NCBI GenBank assembly: GCA_024742935.1
Contig: JANSXN010000014.1
Span: 1-51,123, forward strand
Length of the DNA stretch: 51,123 bases
Source: Flavobacteriaceae bacterium
Lineage (GTDB): Bacteria; Bacteroidota; Bacteroidia; Flavobacteriales; Flavobacteriaceae
Reading direction: 5' to 3'
Part shown: one piece after another, positions 1 to 8,401 of the stretch
Position numbering within the stretch: the first letter of the stretch is position 1
How the letters are laid out: each line of letters begins with the position of its first letter
Made by a program: the position numbers and the translations under genes
Notes under the pieces: generated by a model
Database searches by the model: none
Told to the model about the DNA's origin: nothing
Seen by the model: only the letters and a program-made list of their open reading frames with translations

Positions 1-438
1 ATGTATGTGGCTAACATCTCTCAAAACTGGATCTTAAGTACTTTAGGCTTTATAATAACCATTTACCTTTTGTTTACCGCCATTAAAACATATAAAAATG
101 GAAATAGTGGCTTTTTAAGTCTTGGTGAAGCTTTAAAAGTAGGTTTAGCAACTGCTTTAATCGCTGGAATTGTAAGTGCCTTGTATTCTTATATTCATTA
201 CACTTTTATTTACCCTGAGTATATTGATATTGTAATCAATGAAGCAAGAGATCAAATGGCAGAACAAAGCCAAGGAATGACAGAGGAACAAATGGAACAA
301 GCAATTGGTTTTACCAAATCATTTACCACACCCTTTATGATGTCAACCTTTTCATTGATCGGGAGTCTCTTTTTTGGTTTTATTATCTCATTAGTTTCGG
401 GGCTTATTCTTAAAAGAGAAGATCCAAACCAAATGTAA
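1..438 (+). CDS. DUF4199 family membrane protein, 5' end probably outside the window
   Basis: A 145-residue open stretch beginning at the first base of the window. It has three hydrophobic segments (about residues 10-28, 45-68 and 112-137), with a polar Glu/Gln-rich stretch at 80-103 between the last two. The layout and the LGEALKVG and GLILKRED motifs fit the Bacteroidota DUF4199 family, whose function is unknown. Family members usually have one more N-terminal membrane helix, so the ATG at position 1 is more likely an internal Met and the gene is truncated by the window edge. It lies 3 bp from the next gene, a glycosyltransferase, so the two are probably one transcript. The family call is from memory of the pattern. 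Confidence 0.75.
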   Translation: MYVANISQNWILSTLGFIITIYLLFTAIKTYKNGNSGFLSLGEALKVGLATALIAGIVSALYSYIHYTFIYPEYIDIVINEARDQMAEQSQGMTEEQMEQAIGFTKSFTTPFMMSTFSLIGSLFFGFIISLVSGLILKREDPNQM

Positions 439-441
439 TTT

Positions 442-1392
442 ATGAACCTCTCCATCATCATTCCGCTTCTTAACGAAAAGGATTCTTTAAAAGAATTATA
501 CCATTGGATTGCACAAGTAATGCAGTCCAATGGTTTTTCATATGAAGTGATTTTTATTGATGATGGCAGCACAGACGGTTCTTGGGAGGTCATTTCAAAG
601 CTTGCCGCAGAAAATACGAGCGTAAAAGGCATTCGGTTTTTACGCAATTATGGAAAATCGCAAGCACTTCACGCCGGTTTTGCAAAAGCGTGTGGTGATG
701 TTATTATCACAATGGATGCCGATTTGCAAGACAACCCCGAAGAAATACCGGCTCTTTACCACCTCATTAAAAATGAAAACCACGATCTGGTCTCAGGATG
801 GAAAAAGAAACGTTATGACCATACCTTATCAAAAAATTTACCCTCCAAACTCTTTAATTTTGCTGCTAGAAAAACTTCCGGTGTAAAACTCCACGATTTT
901 AATTGTGGCTTAAAAGCCTATAAAAATGAGGTTGTAAAAAACATCGAAGTCACCGGGGAAATGCATCGATACATTCCGGTACTGGCAAAAAATGCAGGGT
1001 ATTCCAATATAGGAGAAAAAGTTGTTCAACATCAAGCCCGAAAGTATGGCACCACAAAATTTGGTGTCAACCGCTTTATGAATGGCTTTCTTGATTTAAT
1101 AACCATCTGGTTTTTAAGCCGGTTTGGAAAACAACCCATGCACCTCTTTGGCGCCTGGGGCGCATTAATCCTTTTTGTGGGCTTTGTCTTGACAGTCTAT
1201 CTGGGCATTGACAAACTCTTCCTTCAACCAGATGGCCGTTTACTTACAGACAGACCTCAATTTTATGTGGCACTGGTCGCTATGATTATTGGTTCTCAAC
1301 TTTTTCTTGCAGGTTTTCTCGGTGAAATTATTCTAAGAACCAACAAACACAAAGAAACTTACAAAATAAGCGAAGAAATCAATATTAAATAA
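442..1392 (+). CDS. Family 2 glycosyltransferase, dolichol-phosphate-mannose-synthase/GtrB type
   Basis: 316 residues. The N-terminal GT-A domain shows the nucleotide-binding start (SIIIPLLNEKDSL), DDGSTDGS near residue 40 and the metal-binding DxD as MDADLQD near residue 91. Two hydrophobic helices at about 233-256 and 275-298 anchor the C-terminus in the inner membrane, as in GtrB/DPM1-like enzymes that move a sugar from a nucleotide donor to a polyprenyl phosphate. The start ATG follows the DUF4199 stop by 3 bp. The sugar donor cannot be told from the sequence. A GC-rich palindrome lies just downstream. Confidence 0.9.
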   Translation: MNLSIIIPLLNEKDSLKELYHWIAQVMQSNGFSYEVIFIDDGSTDGSWEVISKLAAENTSVKGIRFLRNYGKSQALHAGFAKACGDVIITMDADLQDNPEEIPALYHLIKNENHDLVSGWKKKRYDHTLSKNLPSKLFNFAARKTSGVKLHDFNCGLKAYKNEVVKNIEVTGEMHRYIPVLAKNAGYSNIGEKVVQHQARKYGTTKFGVNRFMNGFLDLITIWFLSRFGKQPMHLFGAWGALILFVGFVLTVYLGIDKLFLQPDGRLLTDRPQFYVALVAMIIGSQLFLAGFLGEIILRTNKHKETYKISEEINIK

Positions 1393-1456
1393 TGAATATC
1401 GAATTTCGAAGTTTTTAATATTGACCTTCTTTCGATTGAAGAAAACTTTTGATAGT

Positions 1457-1475
1457 CCCCCTCCTTTGGAGGGGG
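1457..1475. repeat. REP-like GC-rich palindrome, CCCCCTCC-TTT-GGAGGGGG
   Basis: A perfect 8-bp inverted repeat around a TTT loop, followed by a purine-rich tail (gatttagggggagg). It lies between the glycosyltransferase and the phosphohexomutase. A palindrome of the same design (8-bp arms, 3-nt loop) lies inside the type IIG enzyme gene at 38327-38345. It could act as a weak terminator, but the T-run is short, so I call it a repeat. Confidence 0.7.
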
Positions 1476-1528
1476 ATTTAGGGGGAGGATAAATCCAAAA
1501 CCCACTTCCTGTTTTCCCCAAGTTTAAC

Positions 1529-1536
1529 TACCTTTG
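1529..1536 (+). promoter_or_regulatory. Candidate -7 box TACCTTTG for the phosphohexomutase gene
   Basis: Exact match to the Bacteroidota -7 consensus TAnnTTTG, 24 bp before the ATG at 1561. No clear -33 TTG at the ideal spacing. Confidence 0.55.
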
Positions 1537-1560
1537 CTATTCAAATTTTAGCACCTAAAA

Positions 1561-3288
1561 ATGATATACATAAAACCCGAAATACTCAAGAAAGTCAATC
1601 AATGGTTCACTCCCACTTTTGATGAAAACACCCAACTCCAAATCAAAGAATTAATAGCTCATAACCCCAAGGAACTGGAAGAAAGCTTTTATAAAAATAT
1701 CGAGTTTGGTACCGGGGGAATGCGAGGTATTGTGGGTGTGGGCGACAACCGCATCAACAAATACACATTGGGTAAAAACACACAAGGCCTCTCTAATTAT
1801 ATCAAAACTCAGTTTCCCGGAGAACAGCACAAAGTAGCCATTGCTTATGATTGCCGACACAACAGCAAAGAACTTGCAAAAATTGTTGCAGATGTATTTT
1901 CGGCAAACGATATTGAAGTTTTCTTATTTTCAGATTTACGACCCACACCGGAACTTTCATTTGCAGTCACCCATTTAAATTGCCACGCAGGTATTGTGCT
2001 CACAGCATCCCACAACCCACCGGAATATAATGGCTACAAAGTATATTGGAGCGATGGTGGCCAACTCGTGCCTCCTCAGGACGCAGAAATTATTGTTGAG
2101 ATAAATTCGTTAAATTTTGAGGATATTCGCTTTACAGCGAAAGAACATCTCATCCATTACATCGATCAGGAAATTGATGAAGCCTTTATTAATAAATCTA
2201 TTCAAACGGGAAGCTTTGGCACTTCAAAAAAAGCAAAGGAAAACCTAAAGATTGTTTTTACGTCCCTTCATGGTACATCCATAACTTTAATTCCGGAAGT
2301 ATTAAAAAGAGCCGGTTATACAAATGTACATATCGTTCAGGAACAAGCCAAACCCAATGGTGATTTCCCAACGGTCGTCTCTCCCAATCCTGAAGAACCG
2401 GAAGCTTTAAAAATGGCCATCGAATTGGCAAACAACATACAAGCAGATATCGTTATTGGTACCGACCCTGATGGAGACCGTTTGGGCGTTGCAGTGAGAA
2501 ATCCCGCAGGAGAAATGACAATTCTCAATGGAAATCAAACCATGCTGCTTATGAGTGACTTTTTATTGAACTTTCATTCAAAAAATAACAGTTTGCAAGG
2601 CAATGCGTTTGTAGCATCCACCATTGTTTCAACACCCATGATGGAAAAAATCGCAAAACATTACAACTCAGAATGTAAAGTGGGACTCACAGGTTTTAAA
2701 TGGATTGCAAAAATGATTAAAGACCACCCTGGCCAACAATTTATTGGCGGTGGTGAAGAAAGCTTTGGGTATATGGTTAGTGATTTTGTGAGAGACAAAG
2801 ATGCGGTAACAGCAACTTTACTCGCTTGTGAAATGGCTGCCCAGCAAAAAGAAAATGGAAACACCTTGTTAGACTATCTCAATCAGCTATTTCTTACGCA
2901 TGGTTTTTATAAAGAACATTTGGTTTCACTTGTTAAAAAAGGCATAGAAGGAAGTCAGGAAATCAAACAAATGATGATTGACTTAAGAGCAAACCCATTC
3001 ACTGAAATAAGCAGTTCAAAAGTGATTCAGGTTGATGATTATCAAACCGGTATTTCTAAAAATTTGATTTCCAAAAAGGAAGAGAAAATTGAATTGCCTT
3101 CCTCAAATGTATTGATCTATACCACTGAAGACGGCACCAAAGTAGCCGCAAGACCCAGTGGCACCGAACCCAAAATTAAGTTTTATATTAGTGTAAATAG
3201 TCCGTTACAATCTTTAAAAGATTTGAATCAAGTTTCAGAAAAACTGGATGAAAAAATGAATGGGATTGTTAAGTCATTAGGGATTTAA
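1561..3288 (+). CDS. Phosphohexomutase (phosphoglucomutase/phosphomannomutase)
   Basis: 575 residues, the usual length for the long bacterial phospho-sugar mutases. It interconverts hexose 1- and 6-phosphates in the cytosol. Family landmarks occur in order: GTGGMRG near residue 51, the catalytic phosphoserine loop TASHNPPEYNG near 149, the metal loop GTDPDGDRLG near 300, the sugar-binding GGGEESFGY near 397, and the C-terminal phosphate-binding RPSGTEPKIKFY near 531. All key residues are present. It has its own candidate promoter and is followed by another before the ABC exporter. Substrate preference (glucose or mannose) is not resolved. Confidence 0.95.
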   Translation: MIYIKPEILKKVNQWFTPTFDENTQLQIKELIAHNPKELEESFYKNIEFGTGGMRGIVGVGDNRINKYTLGKNTQGLSNYIKTQFPGEQHKVAIAYDCRHNSKELAKIVADVFSANDIEVFLFSDLRPTPELSFAVTHLNCHAGIVLTASHNPPEYNGYKVYWSDGGQLVPPQDAEIIVEINSLNFEDIRFTAKEHLIHYIDQEIDEAFINKSIQTGSFGTSKKAKENLKIVFTSLHGTSITLIPEVLKRAGYTNVHIVQEQAKPNGDFPTVVSPNPEEPEALKMAIELANNIQADIVIGTDPDGDRLGVAVRNPAGEMTILNGNQTMLLMSDFLLNFHSKNNSLQGNAFVASTIVSTPMMEKIAKHYNSECKVGLTGFKWIAKMIKDHPGQQFIGGGEESFGYMVSDFVRDKDAVTATLLACEMAAQQKENGNTLLDYLNQLFLTHGFYKEHLVSLVKKGIEGSQEIKQMMIDLRANPFTEISSSKVIQVDDYQTGISKNLISKKEEKIELPSSNVLIYTTEDGTKVAARPSGTEPKIKFYISVNSPLQSLKDLNQVSEKLDEKMNGIVKSLGI

Positions 3289-3298
3289 ACAAAAAAGC

Positions 3299-3306
3299 TA
3301 CCTTTG
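3299..3306 (+). promoter_or_regulatory. Candidate -7 box TACCTTTG for the ABC exporter gene
   Basis: TAnnTTTG match lying 10 bp after the mutase stop and 27 bp before the exporter ATG, which suggests separate transcription. Confidence 0.5.
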
Positions 3307-3333
3307 AATTGTTATTTAATTCTCAACCGGTAA

Positions 3334-5157
3334 ATGAAATACTTCAAAAAAATTCTTCGCTTTGCGATTCCATATAAAAAATATGCGGTTTTAAATATCG
3401 TCGCCAATATCTTTTACGCGCTTTTCAGTACACTCTCTATGTTATCTCTTTTTCCTATGATGAATGTGCTCTTTGGAAATACAGAGCGACTTGATGTCAA
3501 GCCTGAATGGACTGGATTGGGTAACGCCATTGATTTTGTGGAAGATTCTCTCAACTATTTTGTGACTCAAAAATCAAACGAAGGGGTAGATGATGTTCTT
3601 ATTTTTATGGTGATTTTGGTAGTAAGCATGTTTTTTATGAAAAACATTTTTAACTACCTGGCGATGTACTTCATTACCTTTTTACGTAACGGGGTATTAA
3701 AAGATCTACGCAATGCGATGTATAAAAAAACTGTCGAATTGCCGCTCTCTCATTATTCTGAAAAACGAAAAGGAGATACCATCGCAAGAATCACCAGTGA
3801 TGTGCTAGAAATTCAGCACTCCTTTTTATCTATTTTAGAATTGATTGTAAGAGAACCCCTCACTATCATTTTCACTATTGGCGGGATGCTTCTCATAAGT
3901 GTCGAGCTCACCCTATTTGTATTTATTTTTATTCCCGTTTCCGGGTTTATCATCTCCCTTATCGGAAAATCGCTGAAGCGAAAATCTGATAGAGTACAAA
4001 AGGAACAAGGCTATTTTCTTTCCATTCTGGAGGAAACCCTTGGCGGACTCAAAATAATCAAAGGCTTTAATGCCGAAAATAGTTTTACAAAAAAATTCAG
4101 AGCTTCAACCGATAAATTCTATCACTTTTCCAACAAACTGCTCAACAGGCAAAACCTGGCCTCTCCTGCAAGTGAATTTCTGGGAATTACCGTAATTGCT
4201 GTATTACTCTGGTATGGAGGGCGCATGGTGCTTATTGATCAGACACTCAATCCGGCATTATTTATTGTCTATATGGGATTGGCTTATCAAATACTAACCC
4301 CCGCCAAAGCCATCTCAAAAGCCTCTTACAGTGTTAAAAAAGGAAACGCAGCTGCAGAACGCATCCTGGAAATACTGGAAACTGAAAATAACATACAGGA
4401 CAAACATGATGCGATTGAAAAAAACAATTTTGAAGAATCACTTTCAATTGAAAAACTTTCTTTTAAATATGAGGATGACTGGGTTTTAAAAAACTTTTCA
4501 CTCCAGGTAAAAAAAGGGCAAACCATCGCCCTTGTTGGACAAAGCGGTAGCGGAAAAAGCACCATTGCCAATCTCCTTACCCGTTTTTATGATGTGAATG
4601 AAGGTGCTGTTAAAATTGACGGCACAGACATTAGAGATTTAAAACTTCATTCCCTGAGAGGATTGATGGGGCTGGTCACACAAGACTCTATACTGTTCAA
4701 TGATACCATTAAAGGAAATCTTTTGGTGGGTAAAGAAAATGCAACCGATGAAGAAATCATTGAAGCTCTCAAAATTGCCAATGCCTGGGAATTTGTAGAA
4801 ACACTTCCAAATGTACTGGAAACAAACATAGGAGACAGCGGCAACAAATTAAGTGGAGGTCAAAAACAAAGACTTAGCATCGCTAGGGCAGTATTGAAAA
4901 ACCCACCAATTATGATACTCGACGAAGCAACCTCAGCACTCGACACCGAAAGCGAACGCCTGGTTCAAAATGCCCTTGAAAAAATGATGAAAAACAGAAC
5001 CTCTATCGTCATCGCTCACAGACTCTCTACCATTCAAAATGCAGATAAAATTATTGTCATGTCAAAAGGTCAAATTGTAGAGCAGGGAACTCATCAGGAA
5101 TTACTGTCAAACAAAGGTGTTTATTTTGGGCTTATTGAAATGCAATCCTTTGATTAA
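3334..5157 (+). CDS. ABC exporter half-transporter, MsbA-like (permease fused to ATPase)
   Basis: 607 residues. The N-terminal half (about 1-330) is a six-helix ABC transmembrane domain. The C-terminal half is the nucleotide-binding domain with Walker A GQSGSGKST near 402, signature LSGGQKQR near 506, Walker B PIMILDEATSALD near 528 and the H-loop IVIAHRLST near 558. This order is that of homodimeric exporters such as MsbA, and the glycosyltransferase context suggests a lipid or glycolipid substrate, but that is inference. A strong terminator follows. Confidence 0.92.
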   Translation: MKYFKKILRFAIPYKKYAVLNIVANIFYALFSTLSMLSLFPMMNVLFGNTERLDVKPEWTGLGNAIDFVEDSLNYFVTQKSNEGVDDVLIFMVILVVSMFFMKNIFNYLAMYFITFLRNGVLKDLRNAMYKKTVELPLSHYSEKRKGDTIARITSDVLEIQHSFLSILELIVREPLTIIFTIGGMLLISVELTLFVFIFIPVSGFIISLIGKSLKRKSDRVQKEQGYFLSILEETLGGLKIIKGFNAENSFTKKFRASTDKFYHFSNKLLNRQNLASPASEFLGITVIAVLLWYGGRMVLIDQTLNPALFIVYMGLAYQILTPAKAISKASYSVKKGNAAAERILEILETENNIQDKHDAIEKNNFEESLSIEKLSFKYEDDWVLKNFSLQVKKGQTIALVGQSGSGKSTIANLLTRFYDVNEGAVKIDGTDIRDLKLHSLRGLMGLVTQDSILFNDTIKGNLLVGKENATDEEIIEALKIANAWEFVETLPNVLETNIGDSGNKLSGGQKQRLSIARAVLKNPPIMILDEATSALDTESERLVQNALEKMMKNRTSIVIAHRLSTIQNADKIIVMSKGQIVEQGTHQELLSNKGVYFGLIEMQSFD

Positions 5158-5169
5158 ATTAATGATATA

Positions 5170-5202
5170 AAAAAAGCGAACCGTCTGATTCGCTTTTTTT
5201 TT
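5170..5202 (+). terminator. Intrinsic terminator after the ABC exporter
   Basis: AAAAAAGCGAA pairs with TTCGCTTTTTT around a short loop and runs into eight or more T. It lies just past the stop at 5157. Confidence 0.9.
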
Positions 5203-5205
5203 GAC

Positions 5206-5672
5206 GCTGCTATATTTGGGGCTCATAACAGCGAAAATATCATATAAATACAATGTAAATGTAAACTAGAGAAATGAAATAAACAAATAAAATGCACATT
5301 TTATCGTGTTTATTTACACTTCATCGATTTTTATTATGTTTTTTTACAATTTATTCCTACAAATTTAACAGCTAAAAAAAATGCTGTTTTTCAAAATATA
5401 AAAATAACAATAAAATAAAAGGCAGGTCTCTAAAGACCTGCCTTTCCCAAACTTGTTAACTATTACAATTGGGGCATATAATAGTAAACATAACCGCATA
5501 AGATGTGCTAAAGATACTAAGATTTTTCTTACAAAAAAATATTTTTTACTTTTTATCGTATTTTTTTGTGTTTTATCTGTAAAACTGACATTACTATCCA
5601 AAAATGTGCTTTTAAATGAAAATGTAAATCAAACTTTTTGAAGTATTTTTAGTCTAAATTAAAAATCTGGTA
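5206..5672. other. AT-rich intergenic region with one isolated hairpin and no convincing gene
   Basis: About 470 bp between the exporter terminator and the sigma factor gene. The open frames here (up to 78 codons) have no recognisable features and are low-complexity Lys/Phe/Leu. The only clear structure is the hairpin at 5421-5442. The upstream part (5206-5420) shows nothing else I can name. Confidence 0.6.
5421..5442 (-). terminator. Strong isolated hairpin/terminator with no assigned gene
   Basis: GGCAGGTCT and AGACCTGCC form a perfect 9-bp stem with a 4-nt loop. On the minus strand the stem is followed by TTTTATTTTATTG, the better terminator tail; on the plus strand only TTT follows. No protein gene on either strand obviously ends here. 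Confidence 0.7.
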
Positions 5673-6215
5673 TTGAGTCAAGAAGACACACTCATAAAAA
5701 AACTTCTATCTGAAAAGGAAAAGGATGTAGCTTTTAAAGAATTACTCCATCTTTACAAAGAACGCTTGTATTGGCACATAAGAAAAATGGTGCTCAATCA
5801 CGATGATGCAGATGATGTTTTGCAAAATACCTTCATTAAAGTATATCAAAATATTCAAAATTTTAAAGGTGAAAGTAAAATCTACTCTTGGATGTATCGC
5901 ATCGCAACAAATGAGGCAATTACATTCTTAAAAGCAAAAGCAAAGCGAAACAATAACTCTTTAGAAAAAGAAAAAGATCTCGCTATCAAAAACCTTGAAA
6001 CTGATGTCTATTTTGAAGGCGATGAAATTCAGTTGAAACTTCAAAAGGCCATTGCCACCTTACCGGAAAAACAACAACTTGTTTTTAATATGAAGTATTT
6101 TGATGAAACCACCTATGAAGAACTTTCGGAGATTTTGGAAACCTCTGTGGGTGCTTTAAAGAGTTCCTATCACATCGCAGTGAAAAAAATCACCGCATAC
6201 CTAACTGAAAATTAA
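5673..6215 (+). CDS. ECF-type RNA polymerase sigma factor
   Basis: 180 residues from a TTG start; no ATG fits before the conserved domain. Region 2 is at about 20-85, with the core-binding DDADDVLQNTFIKVYQNI and the -10-recognition SWMYRIATNEA. Region 4 is at about 125-175 and contains LPEKQQLVFNMKYF and a helix-turn-helix ending in GALKSSYHIAVKKI. It is the first gene of a three-gene cluster with a membrane protein that looks like its anti-sigma and a small secreted protein. Such cassettes usually respond to envelope stress and regulate themselves. The TTG start could limit translation. Confidence 0.92.
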   Translation: MSQEDTLIKKLLSEKEKDVAFKELLHLYKERLYWHIRKMVLNHDDADDVLQNTFIKVYQNIQNFKGESKIYSWMYRIATNEAITFLKAKAKRNNNSLEKEKDLAIKNLETDVYFEGDEIQLKLQKAIATLPEKQQLVFNMKYFDETTYEELSEILETSVGALKSSYHIAVKKITAYLTEN

Positions 6216-6249
6216 ACCTTAACTCCTTTTTTGAGTCATAGTAATAAGA

Positions 6250-6753
6250 ATGAACAACAACAAACTACATATAAAACAACCTGGCTTCAAAACTCCAAAA
6301 AACTATTTTGAAAAATTGGAAAGTCAAATTATGGAGGAAGTTTCATTGAAATCAAAACTGTCAAAAGAAAACCCATTTAAGGTTCCAGAAAACTATTTTG
6401 ATGAACTGGAACATCGCGTCCTTAATCAAACTTCCGATAATAAAAAACAGCCAAAAGTAGTTTCCATTTATAGAAACAAAATGTTTAGATATGTGGCAGG
6501 CATCGCTGCTTTATTGCTGGTATTTTTTTCGATTTTCAAATTGCAACAAACAGTTAGTTCAGAAACTAATACTATTACACAAATTGAAAGCTATATTGAA
6601 AACGGTTTTTTAGACCTCTCTTATCTTGACTATGAAGCGCTTCTTACAGATGAAATGCTGGAAGATACTTCCTTTATTTCAAATTTAGAACAAGAAGAAC
6701 TTTTTGAATATTTATCTTATGAAATTGACGAAATCCATTTAACAACAGACTAA
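6250..6753 (+). CDS. Single-pass membrane protein, probable anti-sigma partner
   Basis: 167 residues, 34 bp after the sigma factor. Residues 1-75 should be cytoplasmic, one membrane helix lies at about 78-97 (VAGIAALLLVFFSIF), and an acidic tail of about 65 residues faces the periplasm. The cytoplasmic part holds two copies of a short motif, GFKTPKNYFEKLE and PFKVPENYFDELE, likely paired sigma-binding elements. There is no zinc-finger HxxxCxxC motif, so it is not a classical ZAS anti-sigma. Its role is inferred from position and topology. Confidence 0.75.
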   Translation: MNNNKLHIKQPGFKTPKNYFEKLESQIMEEVSLKSKLSKENPFKVPENYFDELEHRVLNQTSDNKKQPKVVSIYRNKMFRYVAGIAALLLVFFSIFKLQQTVSSETNTITQIESYIENGFLDLSYLDYEALLTDEMLEDTSFISNLEQEELFEYLSYEIDEIHLTTD

Positions 6754-6764
6754 AGCAAAAAAAA

Positions 6765-7205
6765 ATGAAAACATACATACCTATCCTGCTCCTTTTAATA
6801 GCGTTCTCCTTAAGTGGTTTTTCACAGAGCGAAAGAGGTCAAAAAATTAAAGCTATGAAAACCGCTTTTATCACTCAGGAACTCAACCTAACTCCTGCAG
6901 AAGCTGAAAAGTTCTGGCCGGTTTACAACAAGTATGATTCCCAAATATGGGCTTTAAAAAGAAAAGAACGCGAAGAGGTCACAAAAGTAATGCGCAACAA
7001 TATTCAAACGCTTAATGATAGCCAGGCTTCTGATTTACTCCAAAAAATGAATAGCCTGAAGCAGGATGAACAAAAGCTGCAGCAACAAATGGAAGCTGAA
7101 CTTCTCAAGCAAATTAGCCCTGTAAAATTACTGCAACTTAGAAAAGCCGAACACGACTTTCAAATGCAGCTTTTAAAGAAATACCGGGGTGGTAAAAAGG
7201 AATAA
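6765..7205 (+). CDS. Secreted Spy/CpxP-like sensor of the ECF cassette
   Basis: 146 residues with a signal peptide (residues 1-20, ending SGFSQ) and a mature all-helical, Lys/Glu/Gln-rich body. The segment LTPAEAEKFWPVYNKYD is the LTxxEAxxFWPxY signature of the Bacteroidota proteins often labelled sensor of ECF-type sigma factor, which resemble Spy/CpxP/ZraP periplasmic chaperones. It follows the anti-sigma-like gene by 11 bp and is presumably cotranscribed. Likely role: periplasmic stress sensing or chaperoning that feeds back on the sigma factor. Its stop directly abuts the stop of the convergent next gene, with no room for a terminator. Confidence 0.8.
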   Translation: MKTYIPILLLLIAFSLSGFSQSERGQKIKAMKTAFITQELNLTPAEAEKFWPVYNKYDSQIWALKRKEREEVTKVMRNNIQTLNDSQASDLLQKMNSLKQDEQKLQQQMEAELLKQISPVKLLQLRKAEHDFQMQLLKKYRGGKKE

Positions 7206-8258
7206 CTATTCTTTAAAAACAAGTCGCAACACTTTATTGTTTCCGGAAGCAAATGCGATACTATCATTTACAAACTCAATTGCAAACACCCCTTCCCTGC
7301 TGAGTTCTTGCCAGTTTTCACCGCGATCATTAGAGTAGGAAATTCCTTGAGAACCGGCGGCAACTATTTCATCACCTCCACCTCCGGGAACAAATCGCAC
7401 AGATGAGCGATACCCGGGACCTTGGCCCTCACTTAATAGTTTCCAGGTTTTACCACCATCAGCAGTGATGGCTTTATTTGACTTGTTGTCTTGCATTTTT
7501 TCCCAATCGCCGCCAAAAACAATTCCTGTGTTTTCATCATAAAAATCCACACTGTAAATTCCTGTCATTCTTCCACCTTCTATAATGGGTGTGTCATATA
7601 CCTCCCAGTTCCTCCCCCTGTCTGGCGAATAAAAAACCCGTGCCCTTTTTCCGCCACTCACAATCCAGGTATGGTCCCCATAAACAGCAATGTTTGAATT
7701 ACTGGCAGCAAAGGCAGCTTCACCTTCTTCCGTCTTTGGCAAAAAATCACAGGAGAGCTTTTCCCAATTATTTCCACCATCTCTTGTTATTATAATACTT
7801 AGGCAATCCTCAACAGGATCACCCATAGCGATACCCTCCCGGTCATCCCAGAATTGCATTGCGTCATAAAAAACACCTTCGCCTTCTTCAAAATAAACTT
7901 CCTCTATAGAGGTTGCTTCCAAACCGTCAAAACCAATCTTATACAACACCGCCGGATTTGCGATACTCAATACAAAAACAGCATGTTTAGTTTTCGCTAT
8001 AGAGCGAAAATGCATCAAACTATCTTCATAGCGAATCACAGCAATCCTGGGCGTCTTACCATCAAGCAGTCCCACTTTACCCATAGTTCCGGCAAACCAT
8101 ACTTTGTTTGCATCCACAGGAACAATGGCTCTTATACTAACTGTATCTGTATAAAAACGTTCAATCTTAATTTCTGAAAATTCCCTTTTTGCATCCTTTC
8201 TATCATCGGAACAATATGAAAATATAAACAACAATAGTAACAATCCTATAATTCGCAT
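7206..8258 (-). CDS. Beta-propeller lipoprotein, Ycf48/BNR-repeat type
   Basis: 350 residues on the minus strand. The N-terminus (MRIIGLLLLLFIFSYCSDD) is a lipoprotein signal with an atypical lipobox (FSYC). The mature protein has repeated SxDxGxxW-like blades: ITRDGGNNWE, YSPDRGRNWE, ITADGGKTWK and YSNDRGENWQ, the signature of BNR/Ycf48-like propellers. Often annotated as oxidoreductase in flavobacteria, but no cofactor motif is visible. Probably anchored in the envelope; the substrate or partner is unknown. Confidence 0.8.
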   Translation of the reverse strand: MRIIGLLLLLFIFSYCSDDRKDAKREFSEIKIERFYTDTVSIRAIVPVDANKVWFAGTMGKVGLLDGKTPRIAVIRYEDSLMHFRSIAKTKHAVFVLSIANPAVLYKIGFDGLEATSIEEVYFEEGEGVFYDAMQFWDDREGIAMGDPVEDCLSIIITRDGGNNWEKLSCDFLPKTEEGEAAFAASNSNIAVYGDHTWIVSGGKRARVFYSPDRGRNWEVYDTPIIEGGRMTGIYSVDFYDENTGIVFGGDWEKMQDNKSNKAITADGGKTWKLLSEGQGPGYRSSVRFVPGGGGDEIVAAGSQGISYSNDRGENWQELSREGVFAIEFVNDSIAFASGNNKVLRLVFKE

Positions 8259-8305
8259 GGGCCGTATTTTTGGATAAATATAAAAACATTTCGCCGACTT
8301 TATAA

Positions 8306-8313
8306 TACCTTTG
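8306..8313 (+). promoter_or_regulatory. Candidate -7 box TACCTTTG for the rRNA methyltransferase gene
   Basis: TAnnTTTG match, preceded by TATAA and lying 89 bp before the start codon. The leader contains degenerate TTGAAACC-like repeats (8352-8400). Confidence 0.5.
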
Positions 8314-8401
8314 CGGAATAGTAAATAGTTATCAGGTATTAGTAGTGAGAAGAACCTGAAACTTTGAATTTTGAATATTAAACTTTCAACCTGAAACCCC
8401 C

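Noticed and set aside
1333-1521. Minus-strand frame between the glycosyltransferase and mutase
   Set aside because: It overlaps the real gene end and the GC palindrome, and resembles no protein.
5453-5641. 62-codon plus-strand frame between the exporter and sigma factor
   Set aside because: Low-complexity, no start context, AT-rich gap; more likely a chance frame.
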